Positions 9,291-18,200 of a DNA stretch of 64,000 nt are shown here, piece after piece. Position numbers and translations under genes: made by a program. This stretch comes from Gracilimonas mengyeensis. Lineage in GTDB: Bacteria; Bacteroidota; Rhodothermia; Balneolales; Balneolaceae. The stretch lies in assembly GCF_900182705.1 (NCBI RefSeq), contig NZ_FXTP01000011.1:62001-126000 (forward strand). Direction: 5' to 3'. Under the pieces are notes generated by a model, which saw only the letters and a list, made by a program, of their open reading frames with translations, was not told the origin of the DNA and ran no database searches. Position 1 is the stretch's first letter; each line of letters begins with the position of its first letter.

Positions 9291-9674
9291 TTATTGTTGT
9301 TGTATAACATTAAAATAGAATGATTTATATGTGCTTATATCACTTTTGAGAGTATCGTTTACAGAAACACTTGCTCCATACTCTCCTGGTTCCAAATTGA
9401 CCTCAAAACTAAACGTATTCTTTGTAGTTGGGATGCTTTCTACTCTATTGGGTATATTCCAAGTAAATTCAAGGTTTTCTGCTAAGCTGTCTTTGACTAT
9501 GCAGGTAAACACAACGGTATCTCCCTTCTGCACAGGATTTGGTTCAACATCTATTCTCATTATTTCAGCTTCAAGAGGTGGTGGCGGATCAGGAGCAGAA
9601 TTGAATCCCTCACATTGGGTAAAAGCAAGAAACAAAGCATGGACTATAAATAATTTGGCTAATTTTCTCATCAT
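9291..9674 (-). CDS. Predicted small lipoprotein with PKD/Ig-like domain
   Basis: A 127-residue protein with a type II signal peptide; FLAFTQC supplies the lipidation Cys near residue 21. A PPPP-containing linker leads into a single beta-sandwich-like domain: RIDVEPNPVQKGDTVVF, then FEVNLEPGEYGASVSVND. The pattern resembles PKD or bacterial Ig-like domains. It lies beside the lipoprotein at 8747-9139 in the same orientation, separated by a REP element. Role unknown. Confidence 0.55.
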   Translation of the reverse strand: MMRKLAKLFIVHALFLAFTQCEGFNSAPDPPPPLEAEIMRIDVEPNPVQKGDTVVFTCIVKDSLAENLEFTWNIPNRVESIPTTKNTFSFEVNLEPGEYGASVSVNDTLKSDISTYKSFYFNVIQQQ

Positions 9675-9924
9675 TGACTATTTAATTACCGAAGATAGCT
9701 AATGCCAAAGGTACAATCATTCTTCTTTGGCACAAATACATTGACAAGTTTACGAAGTGGCAGGCAAGTCTAAGACTTGCAGGGTTTTGGCATTGTGCCA
9801 TGTCAACTTTTCATTTGCTGGTACTTTTAAAGTCTCAGACTTAAAAGATCTTTAGGTTGACCTTCAAGCCTCTCGTTTGACCAACTACTGACTCATCTTT
9901 TTAGAAAAAACCGCAAAAAATAAG
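9675..9924. other. Intergenic stretch with small palindromes
   Basis: No coding frame is credible here. Short self-complementary runs are present (AAGTCTAAGACTT near 9768 and AAGTCTCAGACTT near 9829), consistent with the dispersed palindromes found elsewhere in the window. Confidence 0.4.
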
Positions 9925-9970
9925 AAAGCCGAATAGCAGATGAGAAAACTCATCAAGACTATTCGGCTTT
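9911..9970 (-). terminator. Second of two tandem terminators of the porin operon
   Basis: A 12-bp perfect stem (9925-9936 with 9959-9970) has an inner ATGAG/CTCAT extension. Read on the minus strand it leads into a T-rich tract (TTATTTTTTGCGGTTTTTT). It lies downstream of the minus-strand porin gene. Confidence 0.7.
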
Positions 9971-9984
9971 ATCAGGAAATACCG

Positions 9985-10022
9985 CTCATAAAAAGGGCGA
10001 GCCTTTCACAGCGCGCCCTTTT
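9985..10022 (-). terminator. First of two tandem terminators of the porin operon
   Basis: A stem of AAAAGGGCG (9991-9999) with CGCCCTTTT (10014-10022), followed on the minus strand by TTTTTATGAGC. It begins 18 bases after the porin stop. Confidence 0.75.
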
Positions 10023-10039
10023 CCTATGAGGTCGGTATA

Positions 10040-11320
10040 TCAGAAGCTTATCACAGCTTCTAACATGATTCCGCTAAATTCTGCACCGGCATAGGTACCA
10101 GTAAAGTCGTCGTAACTTTGAGTTACATATTCTAATTTCGTCAGTACGTTCTCAGTCATGAACCAGCCACCGCCAATATTCACACGGGAAATGCTGATGT
10201 CGTTGCCACCTAATTCTTCGCCAGAAACAGAGTTGTAACGTCCGCCTACGTAGAAGTCTTCAGCTGCACCAAAGCGATACAGAAGCTCGGCACCCAGTTG
10301 AGTGAAAGAACGGCTTGAAGATTCGGTTTCAATTTGTCCGGATACGTTTTCGAACACACCGTAGAACTCAAGTCCCTGGTATTTTACGAAGGGGTTAATC
10401 ATGATGGCAGTCATTTCGCCTGCAGCAGGAGCTGATCCTCTTGGAGGAGTGAAAGTAGGCGCATAACGGCCGGCACGGAAGTTACCTGGCTCAATCACGT
10501 TATAGTAACGGCTACCGGCACGGTCACCAGAGTACAGGTAAATAGAACTGTTTTGGCCTACACGGAAGATAGAACCGGTCAGACGAACTCTCAGGTCTTC
10601 ATTTACCTGGCTGTCGTATCCAACTTTAGCAAGGAAAGAAGGTTTTGTTTTGATATCGCCTTCAACAGTGCTTTGATTCAGTTTACCGTTGGTAAGACCA
10701 ACCATTCCGAATACGTCACCGGAGTACACATACACTTCTCCACCTACTTCAGTGGTGAAAGAATCCATGATGTAGTTACCTACAAATGGGTTATTGATAG
10801 TGGCACCGTTGTCGCTGCGACGGAAGTGGTTGTCACCATAGTTGTTCTCCATGTGGCCAACTTTGATACGTACGTGGTCAGAGAGGCCTGCCAGAAAACC
10901 TTCTTCAATAAAATCGAAGGAATCAATTTGCAGGTATCCGCCCTTCACATAGGTTTCTGTGTGGTGTTGTGAAGAAAGATAGGTACGCAAGTGCATGCGC
11001 ATGCCCGGTGCAAGTGCTACATCAAGATCCAAGTTAGAGGTAGCAAGGTTAAAGTTATTTTCCAGATCTGCCAGATCGCCGGCATCGTTATCATGAGAAA
11101 TACCTTGGAACTGCAGTGTGTTGGCGCCACCAATTCGTACCTGGAACCCTTGGAATTCCTTATCGGTAGTAAATGGTGATTCAAATTCGTTCAGTCCTGC
11201 CTGAGTAGGAGGAGTGTAATATTGAATGTCATTGCGCTCTTGAGCGTGAACTGTGGAGAGAAAAGCTCCAAGAACAAAAGTCAAAAGCATTGCTGTGATA
11301 TATTTGGCTTGTGATTTCAT
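10040..11320 (-). CDS. Outer-membrane porin-like barrel protein
   Basis: A 426-residue protein with a clear signal peptide (cleavage near STVHAQ). Long alternating strands follow: FQVRIGGANTLQFQG, LDVALAPGMRMHLRTYLSS, VRIKVGHMENNYGDNHFRR and LTKLEYVTQSYDDFTG. It ends in LEAVISF with terminal Phe. The mid-protein GHMENNYGDNHFRRSDNG loop recalls the phosphate-selective porin (OprO/OprP) and related putative porin groups of Bacteroidota. It follows the YceI gene at 11369 by 48 bases, so the two probably form an operon. Pho-box-like repeats lie upstream of that gene. Confidence 0.7.
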   Translation of the reverse strand: MKSQAKYITAMLLTFVLGAFLSTVHAQERNDIQYYTPPTQAGLNEFESPFTTDKEFQGFQVRIGGANTLQFQGISHDNDAGDLADLENNFNLATSNLDLDVALAPGMRMHLRTYLSSQHHTETYVKGGYLQIDSFDFIEEGFLAGLSDHVRIKVGHMENNYGDNHFRRSDNGATINNPFVGNYIMDSFTTEVGGEVYVYSGDVFGMVGLTNGKLNQSTVEGDIKTKPSFLAKVGYDSQVNEDLRVRLTGSIFRVGQNSSIYLYSGDRAGSRYYNVIEPGNFRAGRYAPTFTPPRGSAPAAGEMTAIMINPFVKYQGLEFYGVFENVSGQIETESSSRSFTQLGAELLYRFGAAEDFYVGGRYNSVSGEELGGNDISISRVNIGGGWFMTENVLTKLEYVTQSYDDFTGTYAGAEFSGIMLEAVISF

Positions 11321-11368
11321 GACCTTAGGGTTTGTTAATTGTTGTGTTGGTTAGTTTTGACAGGATAA

Positions 11369-11926
11369 TTATTGTGCAAATTTTGCATTGAATGTCACCT
11401 CGACGTCCTCGCCGGCTTTGATAGCACCGAACATGGCTTTTGGAGGATCAACATTATAATCTGTCATTTTGATGGGTTGGATACCGTTGAACAGAATAGT
11501 TCCGTCGGGTTGTAGTTCATACTCAACTTCCATTTCAACGTCTTTAGTAACTCCAGAGATGGTAAGTTGCCCGGTAGCGGTAAGGGTATTACTGCTAATT
11601 TGGGTTATATCAGAAAGAGTGAACGTAATATTTGGATGCTTTTTCTCATTTAAAGCATCATAAGTTTTACTATCCATTCCTCCTTTACCACTTTTTATAC
11701 CATCTACTACAACATTGAATTCAAGGGATGAAATATCTACCAATGAATCTTCTGCTATTTCAATAGATGCTGTTCCGGAGAATTCTTCGGCTTCGGATTC
11801 CCAATCGTGCACGTTAGACGTACCGTTGATGATTACTTTGCTGTCGTTTTCAACAACACTGTAGCTTTGCGCAAAAAGTACGGATGTACTCAATGACAGG
11901 ATTAGTGTGATTACAATTCTATACAT
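11369..11926 (-). CDS. YceI family periplasmic protein
   Basis: A 185-residue protein with signal peptide (SLSTSVLFAQ) and the canonical YceI fold. It contains INGTSNVHDWESEAEEFSG, then GKGGMDSKTYDALNEKKHPN around residues 83-102, and the closing DYNVDPPKAMFGAIKAGEDV. YceI proteins form a long lipocalin-like barrel that binds polyisoprenoid-type ligands, and some are induced by base or metal stress. It is the first gene of a two-gene unit with the porin and has two sets of spaced direct repeats upstream. Confidence 0.88.
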   Translation of the reverse strand: MYRIVITLILSLSTSVLFAQSYSVVENDSKVIINGTSNVHDWESEAEEFSGTASIEIAEDSLVDISSLEFNVVVDGIKSGKGGMDSKTYDALNEKKHPNITFTLSDITQISSNTLTATGQLTISGVTKDVEMEVEYELQPDGTILFNGIQPIKMTDYNVDPPKAMFGAIKAGEDVEVTFNAKFAQ

Positions 11927-11991
11927 ATCGACCTCATTTATTTTTTGATTTGATTAATCGCTTTTTGATTAATGCGTTTCCAAAATCGTAA

Positions 11992-12104
11992 CCAAACATG
12001 AAGAAAAAGTGAAGAAAAAAATACTTTTTTTATTCCTGTAACGTATTTCTTATTAGCTACTTACGACTCCTATTTACACGCCCAAATATGAAGATTATGT
12101 GAAG
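11992..12104 (-). promoter_or_regulatory. Two Pho-box-like direct-repeat sites upstream of the YceI-porin unit
   Basis: On the minus strand, 12014-11992 and 12104-12082 both read CTTCAC-N5-CTTCAT-N-TTTGG. The half-sites recur every 11 bp, the spacing used by OmpR/PhoB-family response regulators. E. coli Pho boxes have two CTGTCAT half-sites 11 bp apart, so the resemblance is real but not exact. The two blocks lie 90 bp apart and 66-178 bp upstream of the start codon. The regulator is not identified. Confidence 0.5.
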
Positions 12105-12428
12105 TCTTTTCAAGACCGGGAATCCCCCATTTCGTGCTTTTATAAATGGCCTTCTGCCGAGACATGCATATCAGTATATATGCTGTGCAAGAACGTACTT
12201 CATCCATAGGTAAAATGGCAGGGCCTGTGAAATACGAAGTAAGGGGAGTTTATTATAAAACCTGCCACTGCGAAGGCTGCCGTAGCCGTGGGGAGCAAAT
12301 CCTGGGACAATCTCATTGATAATGCCTCCTCGCGATTGTAGATATTAAGTAATTAGAGGGGGAGAGTAATCAATCGATTTCCTTTTTATGCTGCATTCCT
12401 ATGCTCTATAAAAACACTCTTTATTTAC
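12105..12428. other. Intergenic stretch with a dispersed cattgcgaaggct-type repeat
   Basis: No gene seen. Bases 12260-12335 contain CTGCGAAGGCTGCCGT followed about 60 bases later by GCCTCCTCGCGAT. The same two blocks in the same order occur at 19937-20070, marking a dispersed non-coding repeat. Confidence 0.45.
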
Positions 12429-14258
12429 TTATTTAACAGGCAAGCCTTCCAATTCCATAATCTTTAAGGCATTGGTAGTAGGGCAAGGACCCGGCTTTAT
12501 TTTATATTCGAAATGCATCTTTCCGTCCTCAATCGTCTCAGCAAAATGCCAGTTACTCAGTTGCGGAATCTCACTTTCCAGGGCAGATAATTCCAGGTCA
12601 TGCGTAGAAACCATTCCAACCCCATTTTTACCAGCAACATTTTTAAGAAAAGCCGCACTCCCCTGATATCGCTCCCGGTTGTTGGTTCCTTTGAAGATTT
12701 CATCCACAAAATAAAAAAGCGGAAGTTCATGCTCATCTTCCAGTTCATTCATCAACCTGCGAAGCCTTCGTACTTCCGCGTAGAAATGCGACAGCCCATC
12801 GCCCAGCGAGTCTTTCACGTTAATACTGGTAAAAAGGCGAAACAACCTGCTCTCTAAAGTTTGAGCACAAACAGTAGCTCCGGCAAAACTCAACACCAGG
12901 TTGATACCCACGGTCCGCAAAAAAGTACTTTTCCCTGCCATATTGGAACCTGTGATGAGGAATAAATCTTTACCCTGTTCTATTTTAAAGTCATTGCTAA
13001 CCCGCTCATGTTCAGGTATTAGCGGATGCCCCAACCCTTGGGCCTCAAACAAGAGATCATCTTTATCATCAAGTACAGGAAAATTATACTCCGGATGAAG
13101 CGATGAAAAATTAGCCAACGAGTTCAGCGCCTCCAGCTGATAAAAAAGATCCAGCCACTCACTAAGTCTGGGTTCAAGGTCTTGCTTAAGGTTTTCCATC
13201 TTCATGGAATAATACATATCCCAGGGAATAATTAAATTTACGATAGGCCCGACAAATTGGTTTTTTTGGATAGATGCCGGTCCGGTAATTTTGTTCACCT
13301 TATTTAAGTAAACCGACGGTTTGGTATCTGCCTCGTGATAAGCCTTCAGGAAGTCAGCCAGCTTTGGTTTTCTGGAAAGCTCAAAATTCTCTACATGCAG
13401 CAGCAGCGACCGAAACCGGCTCAATAACTTCTCCATTTGATAGGCTGCTTCAAACAATCCCTCTGTTTTCTCACTGTAAAACTTATAGACAGATAAGTAT
13501 ACCACCAAGCCAAATACCATTGGCAACCAACTCAACATCCCAATAAGAGCGGCCATGCCTGCAGTGATATTAAAAAGTGAAAGCACTGAAAGAATCACCA
13601 ATGGCTTTATAAAACCTTGCTTTTTGGGAAGGCGGAGCCACTTCAGCATATCCTCCATCCCCCAGTCTTTTTCCGATTCATGAATAACAGTGTATTTTCC
13701 CAATGCAGCCAGTTTATCCCGGAAAGCCTGTAGTGGAATCAATTCGCGAACCAATCCTTGCCGTTCTTTTACTGCCGATTCCTTCGGTTCGGTATTAGTG
13801 AGCCAGTCTAATAATATCTGGCTGCCCCCTTTATATACCGAGGTATCCAGCAGACGGTGCAGCGATCGCTTTCCAATAATATTCAAGTCATCAGCATAAG
13901 CATGGTCATCAAGCTCTGGAGTGATCTTAAGTTCGGGGATCTCCTCCCATTCTAATTCCATGCGGGCAATATGCTCTTGTTTGATCTTTTTTAAATGCCC
14001 CAACTTTTCAATGGCCTGATGCACTTTATAGTGCCGGCTAACCAAATAAATAAAACCTGCTATTCCAGCAATTAATCCTGCCGTCCATACATAATCATTT
14101 AACAAATCGGCTGTAAAAAAAACGAAAGCCAAAATGACAAAAAACACCACACCCCGTGCCCAGGAAAACTTTGTGCTGCACTCTCTAAATTTCTCTACGT
14201 GATGATCAATACGCCTGCAATGGCGCTCATATAACTCTTTTTGCTTATGATGATTCAT
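12429..14258 (-). CDS. Membrane-anchored MutS-family ATPase (MutS-like, Bacteroidota type)
   Basis: A 609-residue protein with two N-terminal hydrophobic helices (about residues 34-52 and 57-71) and two more near 218-260. These are followed by a MutS clamp/lever-like region and a C-terminal MutS ATPase domain. Walker A is GSNMAGKST (about residue 436). The FYFVDEIFKGTNNRERY Walker B/signature and GVGMVSTHDLELS (H-loop) are intact. There is no mismatch-recognition domain, so it is not the canonical MutS. Such membrane MutS homologues are widespread in Bacteroidota with no settled role. It is monocistronic. Confidence 0.82.
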   Translation of the reverse strand: MNHHKQKELYERHCRRIDHHVEKFRECSTKFSWARGVVFFVILAFVFFTADLLNDYVWTAGLIAGIAGFIYLVSRHYKVHQAIEKLGHLKKIKQEHIARMELEWEEIPELKITPELDDHAYADDLNIIGKRSLHRLLDTSVYKGGSQILLDWLTNTEPKESAVKERQGLVRELIPLQAFRDKLAALGKYTVIHESEKDWGMEDMLKWLRLPKKQGFIKPLVILSVLSLFNITAGMAALIGMLSWLPMVFGLVVYLSVYKFYSEKTEGLFEAAYQMEKLLSRFRSLLLHVENFELSRKPKLADFLKAYHEADTKPSVYLNKVNKITGPASIQKNQFVGPIVNLIIPWDMYYSMKMENLKQDLEPRLSEWLDLFYQLEALNSLANFSSLHPEYNFPVLDDKDDLLFEAQGLGHPLIPEHERVSNDFKIEQGKDLFLITGSNMAGKSTFLRTVGINLVLSFAGATVCAQTLESRLFRLFTSINVKDSLGDGLSHFYAEVRRLRRLMNELEDEHELPLFYFVDEIFKGTNNRERYQGSAAFLKNVAGKNGVGMVSTHDLELSALESEIPQLSNWHFAETIEDGKMHFEYKIKPGPCPTTNALKIMELEGLPVK

Positions 14259-14969
14259 TAGGGTTGATTTTGCTGCTTTTCTGATGTGTGATGAGGATAA
14301 AAAAAGAAATGGATAAAAGCTGTGTGAATGGAGGGTATAATTGTAGTTTAGATACTACAAATTACAGATTGAAAATTGAAGATTTTCCAAGGGTGCTCTC
14401 CGAAACTTTAATTGTGATGGGCATGATGAAGATGATGCCCTATAATGTTGGGTAAACCATCACACTGCATCAAAAAACCACACATACTTTTAGCCACAAA
14501 AGCCTTTCAGCCCAACCTCCGGGTAGCAGCAATCTACTTCATGCATCTCGGCGGAGGTTTGGTCTTCCTCTATTTCCTCCCGGGGCTATATTCGGACATC
14601 CCTACGGGATTTAATTGGAGAATCATATGACTTTACAGAATGATCCATATGAAGCCAGAATCGATAAATCAACTAAAAACTAATCACTGATAACTGTTCA
14701 CCGAAAATTCCTCGCACAGGCTCCGCACATATCCTGTATTTCTTAGCTTGAAAAGCTCCGGTTTCGATGCTCAAAAAACATCTAATATCGCATCATAAAT
14801 ACTATTTTTATTTATGATATATCTTATCTCACTATATTACAGTAACTTAAATTATTAATTACTTAATGAAACCGCTTTTATTTTAAACTTAAACTATTTG
14901 GGTTGGATAAAAGAAAAATATGCCTTAGTCTATCCCACCGAAACAAACGACGTTTCACCCAAACAAATT
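14259..14969. other. Long intergenic region upstream of the SusC-like locus
   Basis: No convincing gene was found. Bases 14540-14615 hold a GGCGGAGGTTT...CCCGGGGCTAT...CCCTACGGGATTT segment resembling the repeats at 47450-47530 and 48040-48115. Bases 14792-14818 form a perfect 10-bp AT-rich inverted repeat with a 7-base loop. The stretch from 14820 to 14969 is AT-rich and should hold the promoter of the leader RNA, but no clear TTG/TAnnTTTG pair could be fixed. Confidence 0.45.
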
Positions 14970-15149
14970 TAATTCATGATTTTTAACCGTCAATCCAACT
15001 TGTACAATATGATGCGCGCCATGTGTATGCCCATGGGCTGTATGTGTATGATGTGCTGTACCAGTTGGAATGATAGCGGACTTATAAAATCATGAATTAG
15101 ATTTTAACCCAGAAAACGCCCGCTCATCATTCAGGTGAGCGGGCGTTTT
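14970..15149 (+). promoter_or_regulatory. Predicted Met/Cys leader-peptide transcription attenuator
   Basis: Four RNA segments can be drawn. Segment 1 (14990-15005) pairs with segment 2 (15058-15073), 14 of 16 positions. Segment 2 extended (15068-15079) can instead pair with segment 3 (15120-15132) for 12 base pairs with one bulged C at 15125, an antiterminator. Segment 3 (15113-15126) pairs perfectly with segment 4 (15136-15149) to form the terminator. The Met/Cys codon run of the leader ORF lies exactly in the loop between segments 1 and 2. An outer stem (14970-14983 with 15086-15099) pairs the start-codon region with the stop-codon region. This is the logic of trp/his attenuators. The pairings are seen in the sequence; the regulation is inferred. 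Confidence 0.7.
14976..15095 (+). CDS. Met/Cys-rich leader peptide (39 residues)
   Basis: This short frame begins ATG at 14976 and ends TGA at 15095. It encodes nine Met and five Cys in 39 residues, concentrated as MMRAMCMPMGCMCMMCCTS at positions 12-30. It sits about 135 bases ahead of the SusC-like start, with a strong intrinsic terminator between them. The composition suggests a sensor of charged Met-tRNA and Cys-tRNA. A metal (copper)-sensing role through the Cys/Met side chains is the main alternative, as for Cys-containing upstream ORFs known to control TonB receptors. No homologue is known to me; translation is untested. Confidence 0.65.
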   Translation: MIFNRQSNLYNMMRAMCMPMGCMCMMCCTSWNDSGLIKS

Positions 15150-15155
15150 TTGTTT
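15113..15155 (+). terminator. Intrinsic terminator/attenuator ahead of the SusC-like gene
   Basis: A perfect 14-bp stem (15113-15126 with 15136-15149) with a nine-base loop is followed by a T tract (TTTTTTGTTT). It lies 75 bases before the SusC-like ATG and 18 bases after the leader-peptide stop, so it must be passed or disabled for the locus to be expressed from an upstream promoter. Confidence 0.9.
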
Positions 15156-15229
15156 ACGCCTTTCTCTCCTGTTGATGTGTGTCGGGCTCCAGACGATATA
15201 ACCCAAAACACACATACCCTAACAAACGA

Positions 15230-18200
15230 ATGAACACTGATACCACTCACTCTTTCAGGCGCTTTGCCTGGAAAATATCTGTATTGCTGTTTGGCCTTTT
15301 TACGGCCCTTCAGCCCTTAAGCAACGCTCAAAGCTCCGTCTCCGGGGTGATCACCGATGCCGCCACCGGCGAGCCCATCATTGGAGCCAACATTATGGTA
15401 GAAGGCACCAATAAAGGCGCCGCTACTAATATTGATGGCGAATATGTGATCGAAGGCCTCTCGGCAGGCAATTATACCCTGCGGGTGCGGTACATCGGTT
15501 TTAAAGAACAAACCCAGGAAATTGCATTAGACGAAAACGAAGACTTGTCACTCGACTTCCAGTTGGAGCAAGGCTCCATCAACCTGGATGAAGTGGTGGT
15601 TACCGGTACGGGCGGACCTGTAGAGGTACGCAAGCTCGGTAATACCATTGGTCGTGTAGACGCCAGCGAACTGGAAAACACGCCCATCCAGAGTTTCTCG
15701 GATGTACTGCAAGGGCGCGTAGCCGGCCTTACCGGACTGCCCTCCAGTGGTGTAACCGGTGAAGGTTCACGCATACGTATTCGCGGTTCCTCCAGTCTTT
15801 CGCAAAGCAACGAACCGATTGTACTTGTAGATGGAATCCGCGTGGATAATGGCGGTGGCTTTGGCGGTTCGGTTAGTGCCGGTGGTAGCGCCTCTCCTTC
15901 CCGACTGGATGACATCAACCCCTCCTCCATCGACCGCGTTGAAGTGCTCAAAGGAGCCGCAGCGGCTACGCTCTATGGTACCGAGGCTTCCAATGGCGTA
16001 ATCCAGATCTTCACCAAAAATGGTCGTGCCAATGCACCCCAGTTCGATTTCAAAGTAACGCAAGGCGCCATTAATTATCCCAAAACCATTCCAGATAACG
16101 TTGGTTTTGCCCGCACGCAAGCCCAGGCCGATACCATGAGTTTCTATTACGATCAGGACATTGATCCCTGGGAGCTGGTATCCAGAAATTATGTGCATCA
16201 GCTGTACGAAACCGGGATCACCCAGGAATATTCCGGAAGCATCAGCGGAGGAACCGAAGGTATCACCTATTATGTAAACACCCGCTGGATGGATGAAAAC
16301 GGCCCGCACTCCGGGGAAAATATTCCTTTCCCAAATGGCACAAAATCCCTGGCTGATGATCAGTTGAATCGATTTCAAACCAATGCCAACATCAGCATTT
16401 TTCCGGTAGATAATCTGCAAATCCGGTTCAAATCGGCCTACACACAGACCAACCTGGAGACTTTCCAAACGGGTAACAACGTACAGGGTGTAACCTCCGG
16501 TGCCATGCACGGCAAGCCGGAATTGGTTTCCTATGATAACAGATCGGGTACTTCCTACAGTGCTACTTTGCAGGAACGCCTACAGCAAACCGTTGAACAG
16601 GAAGTACAGGCGTTTAACACCAGCTTGGGCCTGAATTACCGCCCGTTAGAAACATTGACACTCGACGGTACTTTTGGCATCAGTTATACCAGTCAGTTTA
16701 GTGAGGAAGTGCGTCCTTTTGGCTGGAACATCAACAACTACGCCAGCATTGAAACCGAAGGATCACGTATAACATCCGATCGTTCGAACCTCAACATCAC
16801 CGCCGATGTAAAAGCCATTGCGAACCATCAATTGAACGAGCGTTTTGAGTCTACCTTTATTGGGGGATTCCAGGTTTTTCAACAACAGAACTTGGTACGT
16901 AGTGCCACAGGAATCAGTTTTCCTGGTCCGGGCCTGAATGTGACCGGGGCTGCCGCCGAGCAAAGCGTGAACGAAACCTACATCGAAGAAACACAGACCG
17001 GTATCTTCTTGCAGGAGCAGATTGGTTTTGACGATCATATTTTCGTAACCGCCGGAGCCCGTCTGGATGCCCACAGTGCTTTCGGTTCCGATTTCGATGC
17101 CGTTATCTATCCCAAGCTTTCCGGTTCCTATGTATTTTCGGATGCTCCTTACTGGGAAGAGAATGAAACGATCTCATCGCTTAGGTTGCGAGCGGCAGTG
17201 GGACAGTCTGGTCTGCAGCCCGGAGCCTTTGATGCCCTTACCACCTACGCCTCTCTTACCTCAGGCAATGGCGCTGGAATCGTACCTCAAAACCTCGGTA
17301 ATCCCGATCTGAAACCGGAAATTTCTACCGAGTATGAGCTTGGAGTAGATGCCGGCTTTTTCCAGGAGCGCGTTACTTTAGATGCCACCTACTGGGACCG
17401 TACCGTTCGTGATGCCTTGGTGCAGCGCAATTTCCCGGCCAGTGGAGGATTCCTGCAGCCCCAGCTGGATAACATTGGCGAACTGAAAGGCCGTGGAGTG
17501 GAAATCGGACTCGAATTCCGCATCGTGGAAAACAAAACGTGGTCGGCCGATGTGTTTACCAACACCGCCTACCTCTGGGAACAAGTAACCTCACTTGGAG
17601 GCGCTGCTCCTATCAAGGTTGGCGGAAGCTATCCGCGCTATCGTCAGTACCTGATCGAAGGCTACGCGCCCGGTTCCAACTTTGGAGCTAAGCTTCAGGA
17701 TGTACAAGACGGCTACCTGCCACTAGATCAACGCGGATTACTGGAAGCACTGGGACGTGATGTATCCGGCTTGAATTACGGAGAAGCGGCCAGCCGCGAA
17801 CTGGTGCTGGATTACCTCAGCAGTCTTACCCCCGGCACTGCCGATCTGGAAACCTTGAACAGCTACATTTTACTGGCTGATGAAGACGGAGACGACAATC
17901 CCTTGGATCATTACCTCGGCAAACCCACGCCCGACTGGACCGGTTCTTTTGGCGGATCGCTTCGATACAAGAACTTCACAGTCTCTACCCTATTTGAATA
18001 CAGCGCCGGCAACTTTTATGTGAATAACCTCACGGAAGGTTTCCGAAACCGTAGCGCAGGTATTGGGCGCAATACACCAGATGCCGCGCGAGTGGATCGC
18101 AACTACACCACTGGCGGTATAGATTCCGACAATCAGCCCCAAAATAACGGAGAAGTTCGCCTTGATGCCGCTGAAGAGTGGCTGGATGAACTCGTGGCAC

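Noticed and set aside
14792-14818. Perfect AT-rich inverted repeat considered as a terminator for the MutS-like gene
   Set aside because: It lies upstream of that minus-strand gene's start, so it cannot terminate it; role left open.
15767-16510. 247-codon minus-strand frame within the SusC-like gene
   Set aside because: It lies opposite a clear TonB-receptor plug and barrel and shows no domain of its own.
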